From positions 7,388,501 through 7,452,500 of the forward strand of contig CM028923.1 of the NCBI GenBank assembly GCA_016801845.1: DNA of 64,000 nt, given 5' to 3'. The notes beneath the pieces are model-generated. The model was not told the origin of the DNA. It searched no databases and saw only the letters and a list, made by a program, of their open reading frames with translations. This DNA is from Polydactylus sextarius (Eukaryota > Chordata > Actinopteri > Polynemidae). Below are positions 10,800 to 21,559 of this stretch, piece after piece; positions within the stretch are counted from its first letter, which is position 1; each line of letters opens with the position of its first letter. The position numbers were made by a program, and so were the translations under genes.

Positions 10800-13235
10800 G
10801 TTCACTCCTCTGTGAAACATCTGTTACTGCATTGCAGAGACCGTTGGAAGGCAGAAGGAAAAAAGGAAGAAAAAGCAGCTTTTTGTCACCCCAACAGAGA
10901 AGTTATTTTGTTGAGTTTAAGTATAGAAACAAAGGTTCGGAGGTGGGGAGCCTTGATAGACACAAGATGCTCGGGTCAGATTCTGAGGTCAGGGAACATA
11001 AAGAGTACACTGAAAAAGATGGGAGGGTGACAGAGATACGTGAAGAACCGCAGCATGAACTGGACAGGGAAAAAATTAAAAGTAGGAGGTAGAGAGGAGA
11101 GTGAAGTCTGAAACACTGTGCTTTCATTGTGAGAATGTATACGTTTAAAGAGGGGGTCAGGTTCCTAGGTCTCAACATGAAAAGAACATCTTGAAAAAGA
11201 GAGAAGGAGGAGAAGCAAAGGTTGGAAAGCTTTCATGGCCACGGGAGATTAACAGGTTACATACACTGCAGAGGTTAGGTTGTGAAAATGCTAATAAAGA
11301 AAATAAAAAAAAAAGGGATGGAGGAGAAATGAGGTGAAACTGAATCAAAGGTCAGGTTGAGGAGTCACATGGTGTGAGTGAGTTTCACGAGAACTGACTG
11401 TTGAGTTGAGATTCAAAAATAATAAATACACCAAATTACTGTGTGGGTGCAAAGTGAATCGTGTGAGAAGGCTTGACACTTTTCTTTATCTGTTGGTGTA
11501 TTTAGGTTTATACATACATGACAATGTTACACATTTCAGCAAATTCTCTGTAACATGTCAGATTGTCAAACACCTCCAGATGAGTTATGACAGGAAATCT
11601 TATAAGGTAATTATAGCGCCATGACCATCGTGGCACAATATGAATATTGTGAGGAAGTAAATGCAAAAGCTGCATTCAGTACTTGTCAAATTATAAAAGC
11701 TAAAACCTTGTCTATGCTTATCTAAATCTCACACTGGAATCCTTACAGCAGAATACCGCAATGATTGGTGTTAATAAATCATTTTTATATCCTGCCTTCA
11801 CGGTGGAGTGTCATAAAACACCACGACTGCTGCTTAAATCCATACTGTGCTGTTGGAGAATGCTGATTACATTGGTTGGTGTCATTGCCAACTTCCTCTG
11901 TCAAATAAACTGCTTGTCTGCGAAAGACGTTTTAATGTGAAAAGCTAAATTATCAACAAGTTGGACATTAGATCTTCTCTGTGGGAATTTGAGTGCAGAC
12001 ACGTAAAATTGCAGATTGCTGTTCTTCATCATGTGTTTGATGTTGTGGTTTCTCCCGCGGGTAACTTTTTACACTCATCTTCTCTCATCTTTTACTTCTT
12101 TCTTTCCTTCTCTTGTTTGATTTCTGGGCCCACTATGATTAATTTCACCTGTGTCTTGTCACTTCCACCCCTAGTGTGTATTTAATGTGTTTTCCTTCTC
12201 CTTCTCTGTCAGTTCAGTCTGTTTTGTTCTTGTATGTGTTCCCTGGTGCCTGTTTCCTTTTATTTGCCTGTGGGCTTATTCTTTCATTAAATGTTATTTC
12301 ACTGTGTGAAACTGTGTTTCGGGTTTACATTTGGGGCCTTTCCTCTGCATTTCTGGTTTCTGCTGTGACAAGATGCATAACTCTGCCCTATAAAATGACA
12401 GTTATTAAGTTCATGCGCGCGCACACACACATACACACACACACATATGCAGACTCAAAGGTGAGACAAAGAGAGGAGTAAGCACTTTTTTTTCACACTA
12501 AAATTGGTCAGTTTGGGACATTTTTAACGAATCCTCATCTGACAATCGAATGTTAGCTAGATGACCAGGAATGCTTGAGACACTGGAATAAAAAGGAGAA
12601 AGGAACGGACGGCAAAACACAAAAAATAAAGAGAAGAAAAAGAGGTGAGCCAGAAGCAGCAAGTAGAACACAGGTAACAATAAAGACATGGAGGATGATG
12701 GGAATTAGAAATGAGAAACAAAATCAAAGAGACAAGACATTGAGAGCCTGGGAGCAGCTCGCAACATGGTGCTGCTTGTGAAACTGTTTTCTAAAAGGTC
12801 AGAATCGTGGTAGGGTATTTAGGGATAAGTGGCTAGCCCAGGTTCAGGACTTCGATGCCTTCAGGTGCAGCAGAGGCAACCGTTAATCCTGCCTGTGACA
12901 CAGTCGCCATTTGTCATTATCTACAAAGCCTCCACAACACGTGAGGAGGTGGAAAATGTTTTCCAATGGTGTGACTGACTCAAATCTCCCCCGAGAAATC
13001 GGCTGCATGGGAGTTTGATGTATGCAAATTGGGTGTAAGTAGGCATCACACTGAGTGCTCATCCTTGGTCTCTGCGTAGCTCTGCCTCTTACCTGAAAAA
13101 GGAGGAGTCATTATTGAAATGACACAGCAGTCTTTGTTTATGACATTTGCGTCCTCTCTGATTAGTGGGTCATCAAGAATATATTATGTGTGTTGATGCT
13201 GATATCATTGACAGATTTAAACACATTCCCATTAC
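10800..13235. other. Non-coding stretch with small CA array
   Basis: No gene is recognised. Purine-rich DNA lies at about 10850-11100 and 12590-12740. A broken CA array sits at 12421-12446 (CACACACACATACACACACACACAT type). Open frames of 60-101 codons are composition-driven and overlap on both strands. Confidence 0.5.
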
Positions 13236-13240
13236 AGTTA

Positions 13241-13265
13241 TGTGTGTGTGTGTGTGTGTGTGTGT
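13241..13265. repeat. (TG)n microsatellite
   Basis: About 12 TG units. A simple dinucleotide repeat. Confidence 0.95.
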
Positions 13266-14257
13266 ACACTTTCTGCATGATAATTAAGTACAAGTGATCA
13301 TCATGTTGAGTGCAGCGTCTCTTTCATCCAGTTTAGTTTGTCTCCTTTTCTGCTGTTAAGCTCATTTGAAGCATCTTATGTACGATGTATGCAAATGTTA
13401 ACCAGTAAAACCTCCAAATTGTCATCTTGTGTTGCTTTGATTATTCTCTCTGCTGCTGAATTTGCATACACTCAAATAATTCCTGGTAAAACTGAGCTTA
13501 TGGCGATATTGTCGTATTACACTGTACATATAGGGTTTAGCAGTCCACATAAAATGCAGGAGCTGTGCCGTAATCGTGATGGCAGACTGTGACTTGTGTG
13601 TGTCACACACTTTAAAAATCAATGCCAGGTTTATGAACGGCTCCGTGAGATGACATCGGTGATGTTAGGTTCAATGTGATTGGCTGTTTCACCCTCATTC
13701 CCAGCATGGTCGTGCGGCTGCCAAAGGCTATTTAGTTCTAAGTGGTAATTATGCTGTGTTAAACGGATATGCCATTGTCTGCACATCAGTGTGAGTGTCA
13801 GACAGTGCACATTTCCATTACAGCGATTTTCAGCACAACATTGAGTAACCTAAGTTTGACATGCTGCAAAGTGCTTGGCTCTCTTTATATATCTCTCTGG
13901 TGGTTACGGCTGATGGACTTTAAAGGCTGTTTAGGCCACATTACATCAGACTTGTTGATATAATACAGCTTCAGGACAAATCTTGATCATGTGGTGAGTG
14001 ATGGGAGGCATATTGTCCAGTGGTATTTACTGCTCATGGCTATTAGTTTCCCTCCGATGAGTGACCACATATACCAGCCCCGTGTCGCCTGAATGCTAAA
14101 ATTAAATTCATGATGATCTTATTCGCCAGCCATATTTGTTTGAATCGTTGATCATAATTTTTGAAATTCTGTGCATTTAGAGCTGAGAGTTTGATGTAAA
14201 CATTGATATTACTCTCAAGTCTTCACTGTAAATGTGACATACTAACAGCAGATAGTT

Positions 14258-14312
14258 ATCTTAGCTTAACTATAAAAATGGATGATAAGTTAGCTCGGCT
14301 CTGTCCAAAGTC
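14258..14312 (+). repeat. Diverged copy of the teleost 'TTAGCTTAGC...GGCTCTGTCC' repeat
   Basis: TTATCTTAGCTTAACTATAA followed by AGTTAGCTCGGCTCTGTCCA reproduces the order of blocks in a very common teleost repeat (core blocks TTAGCTTAGCATAAAGACTG, GAAACAG, GGCTCTGTCCAAAGGTAAC, from memory). The middle is shortened. A better copy lies at 30665-30820. Confidence 0.5.
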
Positions 14313-15037
14313 GACAGTCTGCTTAATATAGTTTATTTAACTCTGCAAGAAAAGAATCTTGTGTATTTCCCAACACAAGTGCTACTATTTATGTGTAAGG
14401 CATGTGATTGACACATTAAAGACTTAATTGCGTGTTTCCTACTTTTCGCTGCCAACCCAAGTTACTGGCTTAGTTAAAGGGTTTATTTGTAAGTTTTCTA
14501 TGCTGCCAAACAGCAAAGAAAACTTGCAAATTGTTGCTTTCCAGGAGCTTCAGCCATCATCGTATTCAGAAGACGAGGTTGAAATATGGCTTCTGTGAAA
14601 CTCTACCCCTACTGGGCAAAACTGGCCGCTTCAGTAAATTGCTGTTGGAAAGTGGCGCGACCAGTCAGCTGGGCTTAGCGATGGAAGCAGAATCAAAACA
14701 AGAGTTAACGCTGGCTTTGCTTTCCGCTGCAGGATACAGCCCCTGGCTCAAGCAGAGGAATGAAGTTTGATGCAGAAACATCTCTTCTATACTGGTGAGT
14801 GAACAGCTGTTAATGCTAATGTTGGCAAAAGACCTGTGTATGACATGCAACCTGTTTGCCTCTAGCTCTTAACACTGAGTTCACAAATTGAGATTAAAGG
14901 TGTTGACGTGAGAGGACGATGGTAGATATATGATATAAAGTGATTATGTCAAACAAACAAAAAAGTACCTGTGAAAAATGTGTGTGAAAGATGCGTGATG
15001 AGTGTTTTAAATTGCACCTTTAAAAGTCCTCTGTCCA

Positions 15038-15040
<3 letters not shown>

Positions 15041-15097
<57 letters not shown>
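15041..15097. repeat. (GT)28 microsatellite
   Basis: Twenty-eight uninterrupted GT units, one of the longest pure dinucleotide arrays in the window. It explains the Val-Cys run in the open frames here. It faces a CA array 100 bases downstream, which makes a large imperfect inverted repeat. Confidence 0.97.
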
Positions 15098-15100
<3 letters not shown>

Positions 15101-15197
15101 GCACCTGTGAGATGAGGATGAACAGAAGATGTTGCCCTATCACGGTGCAGTGATACATATGACATTTGGAACAGGAAAGATTATTAGTGGCTGCAGG

Positions 15198-15235
15198 ACA
15201 CACACACACACACACTCACAATCACACACACACAC
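15198..15235. repeat. (CA)n microsatellite, interrupted
   Basis: CA units broken by CTCACAAT, in opposite sense to the (GT)28 array at 15041-15097. Confidence 0.9.
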
Positions 15236-15433
15236 TGAGGCCTGGTTGTCCCGGTGAAATGTTTGAAACAATAACTTGGTCAGCATTTCCTCAAACTTTG
15301 CTGTTGCCTGTAGGAAAATATATGAAGGTAAAAAAAGGAGCTCTTTAAAATCTCTTAACTCAGTTTGTTATTACGAATAAATTATATAAACTGTTACTAA
15401 CTAAACTCTTTTTAATGGAGCTATGGAATATAA

Positions 15434-15502
15434 CTAGGTCTTTATTGCCATTGCACAAATTGTGCAATGAAATACAAGTGCAATTCCTTTGTCCTTACAT
15501 AT
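15434..15502 (+). repeat. Dispersed teleost repeat fragment (TTTATTGCCATTGCACAA type)
   Basis: GGTCTTTATTGCCATTGCAC, then GCAATGAAATACAAGTGCA, resembles a short dispersed fish repeat of the form 'tttattgtcattg..acaa..acaacgaaat' that I recall from many assemblies. The middle holds a perfect 19-base palindrome (ATTGCACAA A TTGTGCAAT, 15450-15468). The family's class is not known to me. Confidence 0.5.
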
Positions 15503-15990
15503 AAAAATGCATCACATTGCATACGTAAAATAAATTGAAGTGAAGTTAAACAGTAAAACTAAAGACATAACTTGTCCCAGGCAAGACTTTAAGCAGCATA
15601 AGTGATTTTAAAAGGATCCTAAAAATCCTAAACTCTTTAATGAATGGGAAGCTAATTCTCTGCTGCTGATGTGGAAGCATCTTTTGATCCCTGAAACTGA
15701 AGAAATATCCTTAATGTAGCCGAAGTAGTGGCCTTCAAGTAGCAAACATGAGTAATGTAAAATTACTGACACTACTCATGCAAGTACTTATGAGTAGTTA
15801 TTTGTGTTGTCATTTAACATAGAACCAAGGATTCATAATGAATGAAAATGCACAAAGCGGATTTTAATAATCCTGTTTCTCCCAGATTCCATCTCAGCCT
15901 TGGTCTTCAGACCTCTCTCTTAGAGGAAATGATTCAAAGAGAGGTTTGGGGAGTAAAGCTCCCATTAAGTGGTGGAGACAATCACTGTGT

Positions 15991-16021
15991 CTGTCTCAGT
16001 CTTGAGACAGTCTTGAGACAG
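15991..16021 (+). repeat. Short tandem duplication with hairpin
   Basis: CTGTCTCA (15991-15998), GTCT, TGAGACAG (16003-16010) form a perfect 8-bp hairpin, and CAGTCTTGAGA is then repeated in tandem to 16021. This looks like local slippage. Confidence 0.7.
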
Positions 16022-16622
16022 ATGCAGCCTTGATATCTAAGCTGGTTTCAATCCCCTGTCTTAATAAGGGAAGGAGAGAAATTCACTGCACTCCCAAATA
16101 AAACAAGTCCACTGAAACCTGTTGCCAGTTTCCAGGCTGTTCACTCAGTGTGTTTGTGTGTGTGTGTTAAGTTTACATGTGCATATGTGCCCCTATCATG
16201 TGGACACTGTGCATGGGCTATGCATGTGCTGACACTGTGTCACTGTACATCTCTGTGTGTTTTACATCGTCACCCAAAGAAGCCTACTGAAGAAACAACA
16301 ACAATCAGAAGAACGAATAAGCTCACAAGAAGCAAACTTGACAGTGTAGTTGTATTTAACAGATAACACACTCATGCTCTTTTGTGCAGAAAGAGCATGA
16401 AACAAATGAAATAACAGTAGAATGGGTGATGGGATGAGAAAAGAGGAAGAAAATAACAGATTGAATTGATTGTTAAACTCGGTTAGTGATTAGCTTCTTA
16501 TCTGTGTTTACAGTTGTGTGCAAGAAAAACACAAAAGAGGACACATACTTTTTTGATTTAATCAGGAGCATACACAGAGCTAGGAGAGGAGAAAAGAACA
16601 ACTTTTGTCTGATGTCGAAGTA

Positions 16623-16676
16623 TGACGTCAGGATGCAGAGGAGGGTAAATGAGTCACTGATTCATTTCTGACGTCC
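16623..16676. promoter_or_regulatory. Cluster of CRE and AP-1 type sites
   Basis: Within 54 bases lie a full CRE palindrome TGACGTCA (16623-16630), an AP-1 consensus TGAGTCA (16650-16656) and TGACGTCC (16669-16676, seven of eight CRE bases). These are recognition sites of the bZIP families CREB/ATF and Fos/Jun. A cluster of this kind suits an activity-dependent enhancer, but no promoter or exon is near; function is inference. Confidence 0.3.
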
Positions 16677-16679
16677 TCT

Positions 16680-17780
16680 AAGCAAACCCTAAATATGACT
16701 TCAGTGGTAACTTAGATCTACTGAAGCACATTGTTTCAAATGAGCAGAAGGTGGAGTCTGTACACATGCAGTACCCTTCTATTGTGTGACAGGTGGGTAT
16801 TGGTTCTGCATTGTTAATGTGAAAAATGCAGGTTTCTGTGTTAGTGACTTTGTGTGTGGTCCAATGGGAGAAATAACCACTGATTTTTTCCCAACCTCAG
16901 CTGTAGTTGTCAGGCCCCTTTTTGTTGGATCAATAATTTCAGCACATTAACCGCATACTCATATAGTAACTGACCAGCGAGGGATTGACTCTCTATGCAA
17001 TGTCCCCTTTGTGGCTGCGTGTGTGTTACCTGTGTTATACTGGCAGTGAATTCGCTTTTTTTTCTTTTTGACAAAATGCAGAGAAGAAAAAATGATTTAT
17101 GCTTTGATCAATCAGTGTTACAACTGCAGTTCTGTAGGAATAATAAGAGTGCACATTGTGTTTGTGTCTGCAGGTTTGAAAAGATTGAAAAGTGAAAATA
17201 AAAATAGCTAGTATAAAAACAGATTCAAGTCCAAGCTTTTAAACTCTGCTGTTTTTTTCTTCATATTTTTGCTCAATTTTGTTGTGAAGTGCAGTGAAAA
17301 TGGATGTCAAAAACCTGAGATATTGCAGGTAACTCTAGCTTAGGTACAAAAACAGTTTTCACTTTTCTTATTTTATTTTACTTCATTTATTTTTCCTTTT
17401 TTTGACCGGCTCACTTGAGTTACTGCATCAACTCATTTGTAAGTTTATTATTTTATAATCAGTTATTTATCATTTCTCATCATTCCATTGTTCCATCACT
17501 GATTCCTGTGCTCATTACTGAGCACAGCTCCATTTACTCATGTCGCATCTTTTCTTTGTATTTAACTGACATAGAAATAGAAAACGAGATAAGATAGATA
17601 TTACATGTTTATGTTTCATCTTTAATTTTTCAATTAAAACAATGAAAGCAACAGATTAATTATACCAACACATTCACTCATGTTTGTCTGAAGAGTTGAA
17701 TTGTCACAGTCGACCAGATGCAGTCCTTGTTTTTACTGTCACTGGCGTAACTTCATATGCATACACTCTCTTTGTACATT
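16680..17780. other. Non-coding AT-rich stretch
   Basis: T-rich DNA at 17250-17410 and AT-rich DNA to 17660. No gene, RNA or transposon is recognised. Confidence 0.5.
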
Positions 17781-17798
17781 TGCCAGGTAAAGTGCTTA

Positions 17799-17846
17799 CT
17801 AATGCATCAGCAGTAGGTTGTGTTACAACCTACTGTCCTGCATTAG
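17799..17846. repeat. Imperfect hairpin with 11-bp and 8-bp stems
   Basis: CTAATGCA (17799-17806) pairs with TGCATTAG (17839-17846), and CAGTAGGTTGT (17811-17821) pairs with ACAACCTACTG (17825-17835). The arms are separated by a TCAG/TCC internal loop and the tip is only GTT. The tip stem shares 12 bases (AGTAGGTTGTGT) with let-7b-type miRNAs, but the let-7 seed GAGGTAG is absent. The flanking basal stem pairs poorly, so a miRNA call is not supported. Confidence 0.6.
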
Positions 17847-17989
17847 CAGTGAATACAGGCAGGCCTATGTTGACGTGTTAACTGCATATATGCAGCTTCA
17901 CTAGCGACTGCTTGTTTTTAGCGGACATGCACGTTCTTCCCTGACAACCTGCTCGGTCCCCTGATAAATCCCTCGTGCTGTCGGTGTCT

Positions 17990-18180
17990 CGGGGAGCCAG
18001 GATTGAGACGGAGAGATAAATGATCGAAGGGTGGAGATTAGAGGGAGAGTCGGGAGGGGAGGACAAGAAACAGGAAATGAGACAACAGGAATTGAGTTTA
18101 CAGGGTTTTGGAGATGGGGTTGGGACGGAGCGAGATGGAACAGGAGATGAGGATGCAAGCAACATTAGAAGCGAGAGGTG
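17990..18180 (+). repeat. Purine-rich tract
   Basis: The plus strand is mostly G and A (GGAGATTAGAGGGAGAG, GGGAGGGGAGGAC, GAACAGGAGATGAGG). Two overlapping minus-strand open frames rich in Pro and Ser (85 and 95 codons) arise from this bias and carry no domain. Confidence 0.6.
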
Positions 18181-18342
18181 ACAGTGAGATGCAGAGGTAG
18201 ACTCAACTAGGCAGAGTGGAATGACAGATATGTCCCTGTGTGTTGGAGGAAGAGGGAGAAAAGTGGATTACACTGAAAGCAGATAAAAGGAAAAATGAAG
18301 TTAAACGTGTCGGTTATTGCAGTAAATGTTTTAGAGTAATAC

Positions 18343-18425
18343 CCAGAGGTGGAAAGTTACAAGAATAAAAAAACACATTTACTCCAGGACTGCACTGATG
18401 TCCTTGTACTTGAGTATTTCCCTTC
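18343..18425 (+). repeat. Ubiquitous teleost repeat (GGTGGAAAGTAAC...TACTTGAGTATTTCC type)
   Basis: CCAGAGGTGGAAAGTTAC, ACATTTACTCCAGGACTGCA and TCCTTGTACTTGAGTATTTC occur in the order of a very common teleost repeat whose blocks I recall as GTGGAAAGTAACTAAGTACA, TTTACTCAAGTACTG and TACTTGAGTATTTCCATT. It is diverged and shortened. A minus-strand copy is at 57250-57352. Confidence 0.75.
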
Positions 18426-18994
18426 CCACAAAAGACCACTAACCAGGTTCTCAAATTGCTTTTTTGTTGACAAAGAAAATAAAATGGTTTGGAGCAGAAA
18501 AAGAGGTAAAAATGTCCAATATTTCACTAAAAAGATAAAATTAAAGAACTTTTTGTTTCTTTCTCCTTTTGATACTTTTAGCACACTTAGACTTACATCA
18601 CTGTTGTACTTTTTCTAGCCTCAGATCTGTGAATCATATATTGCACACTTGAATTGAATTAAAATGAAACTAATGATTCTTTGTTATTTTATTTTAAATC
18701 ATTGTGCTTTATGTAAAAAGAAAACATAGTCAGTTCTTTCAGACTGCACTGCTGCAGCGTTATAGTTTTAAAAAGCAAAGGATTATAAAGAAGCTGCCCA
18801 AAAACTAAATCCTTTAAAACTAGAGATGGACTTTGTTCTTCCAGAAAAGTCCTATATTTTTTGCTCACAGGAAGCTGTGCCTGGATATATACCCTGGGCT
18901 CAACAATGTATATAAACCTATTTAGCCAATCTAAAGGGATTATTCAAATGACTGGGAGGAGACCGGATCAGAGAGGGTTTAATGCCACTCAGCA

Positions 18995-19004
18995 GGGGGG
19001 GGGG
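18995..19004 (+). repeat. G10 run
   Basis: Ten consecutive G on the plus strand, unusual in this AT-rich window and prone to slippage and sequencing error. Confidence 0.9.
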
Positions 19005-19099
19005 CGTTACATATTTTCCCCTCCTGGTGCACAGCTCTGCACCGTCGGTGAAGTCTGAGGTTTATACCTGTTGTGACCAACAGATGGTGCTGTGGTACT

Positions 19100-21521
19100 T
19101 CAGTTGCCAATTGTCACCAAGCAGTTAAAACCAGAAGACTATAGAGCGTTGAGCTGGAGCATCATCAGATGATAGAATTTACAGACAAAAGCACACTTAC
19201 ATCTAAAAGCAGCGTGTTTATGCAACTGAAACATTGGATTACATAACTAAGACGTCCCCTGTCTGCCTGTTTCCTGTCATGTCAAGATGGGAACACTGTG
19301 TGTGTGTTTGAGTGTGTTTGGGTGTGTGTATGTGTGCGTGCGTATGTGTGCGTGTGTATGTGTGAAAGAGACCGAGGCAGAGGTGTGTGAGAGTGTGTGC
19401 AAGGGGTTATTTGCTGAGCTTTAAAAGTGCAGCTTGGATTTCTCGTCTCTCACTCGGCGTGTTGCTGTGTCTCCTATTTCTACTCTTATTTTATTCTGCC
19501 TGTATTCAAGATAATCCACGTTTGATATTTTGGTTGCATATCCCAGCTCTCTCTCTGCCCCTCTCTTCTCCTTCCTCACTTCCTATCATATCCATTTTCA
19601 GCCTGTCTTTTCCTCCCTTGCTCTCTTTCTCTCTCTTGCTGCCTCCATCTCCCCTCTGTTGTTTCTGGAATAATCACATATTCTGAGGATTTTTTGTTGT
19701 TGTTGCCCATCTTCAATCTCTGCTAAAATGATGTCTAGTGTGGTATGTCATAGTGTGGTATGTCCACAAATAGATGCTACCAATAGATGTCACCTCACCG
19801 TCCAGGAACTGGCAGTGGTCCTCATGTAACATAAAATGCAAAAGGCATTGAACATTTTGGGATACTGTGGAAACATAGTGATGCAATTTCACCAACTTTG
19901 GACGACCTGCTCCCGAAGTCCAAAGGACTCATTCTAAGCTAATGAAAACTCAACAATATAACATTAAAAAAGTGATGTGACACTTTATCTGTCATTGGCG
20001 GTCAACAGCACCTTGTAAACTGTCAATACTTGTACTGAATGTACAAGTACTGAATACATATTTTGTTTATGTGTGTCCTTCAAGAAAAGTCAATTCACTT
20101 CTCGTGCCAAAACCATTGATAATGGATTGTAAACATCACAAAGTCAAAGAATTATAAATATCACAAAGTTGTGGGAAAACCATGAAAGACTTCAGCGGAA
20201 TAATGATGTTTAATACCTTTCACTAATAACTGCTTTTTGGATATGAAGAGATTTAGTTGTTTGGCTCACTCAGAATTGCAAAAGAGAAATCAGCATGAGG
20301 GCAAATCGTGGCAGAAAAGACACTGCTTTAAAAGAAAATACAGTCATTCTGACAATAGTTTAGACAGAGACAAGAAAAAGCCATGCAACGCTTCTTGGAT
20401 TAAAAAAGACACTTCCACTCCGACACATCCCCAGTGCTCACACATACACGCACGCACACGCACACGCACACCAACATATCAGTATTTTCCATGCATATAA
20501 TTTATTTTGGCAGCCCACAGAGACAGACACTGAGAAATCTTCCTCTGTTAGTGTGCAGGTGTCACAGTACACACTCTGCAACTCAGAGGTAACCAGTGTT
20601 GTGTAGGATCACTGTATGACGTACAGAGCTGTGAAAAAAAAAAATAACACAGGAAGTGAGGTCTGTTAACAAAGAAAAATGTATTGTCAATAATATCAGA
20701 AAAAATCTTAATGCCGCCTTTCTCTGTATATTGATGTCAATTTTGGATGGTTTGATTGTACTTAATAAGCTCTGTAGAGATTTTGATTGTCTTTAACTCA
20801 GTGTTTTCACACTCACTACTCTCATAGTTAGAGCAGCATCTAGGTTGACAAATACAATACAAAGTGTTTTATATCTGAAAATACAACAGTCTGCAGCTGA
20901 TGGATGAAATGAAATATGAAATGATCCTATTGAAAAGGTAATTAACCCAGCACGGCGTCGCAGTAACTATCCCATTAGCTTTTGGCTCGAACATCGAACT
21001 TCTATTGACCACACAGCTCCACATGATTAGCAATGTTAATTTATAAATGCAGGATTATAATAATGATAACAAGCGACTGCTCAGCACATTTACTATATTA
21101 ACTTGTGTTGTTTACATCTTTTATTTGCTGCCCCCAAGAGGCCAAAACATGCATCTGTCGAGGGTTTAACTAACTAATTTGCTTGGATGCTGCCTGGTAC
21201 TTTAATGTGTTTATGCTAACAAAATTTAAGATGATGTAGTCCTGCTTGTCATTTAGTGTTTGCAGAGCAATTTTAGAATATATCCACCTCCATACATCCA
21301 GCTGTCATTGTGAATCTCTAAATTCCAGAACACACATTCCTTATTATCTTCATAAATATAAATAGTCTTAAACTCATAAAGCTCCATTCATTCCCTCTTG
21401 TCCTCTCTGCAGTGTTGTTTTCCATTGACCCTTTTCTTTTCGACTCTTCTTGTTTCTGAGTTATTGTCTGGGATCTCTCCCTCTCCCTGTTTGGCGGTTT
21501 TGTACTCATCCATATGCTGCG

Positions 21522-21530
<9 letters not shown>
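19100..21530. other. Non-coding stretch
   Basis: Interrupted TG-rich DNA at 19297-19365, pyrimidine-rich DNA at 19545-19660, a 15-bp tandem duplication (TAGTGTGGTATGTCA, 19736-19764), and CA/CG-rich DNA at 20440-20475. A CTCF-like match on the minus strand (12 of 14) lies at 21128-21141. No gene is recognised. Confidence 0.5.
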
Positions 21531-21533
<3 letters not shown>

Positions 21534-21552
<19 letters not shown>

Positions 21553-21553
21553 T
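21534..21553. repeat. Poly(T) tract
   Basis: About 20 T, after a TTTTC-rich approach from 21515. It could be the A-tail of a minus-strand retroelement, but nothing recognisable follows. Confidence 0.85.
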
Positions 21554-21559
21554 CGCACG

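Noticed and set aside
17799..17846. Genuine let-7 or miR-17 family gene
   Set aside because: The let-7 seed is missing, the terminal loop is 3 nt, and the lower stem around the miR-17-like word pairs poorly.
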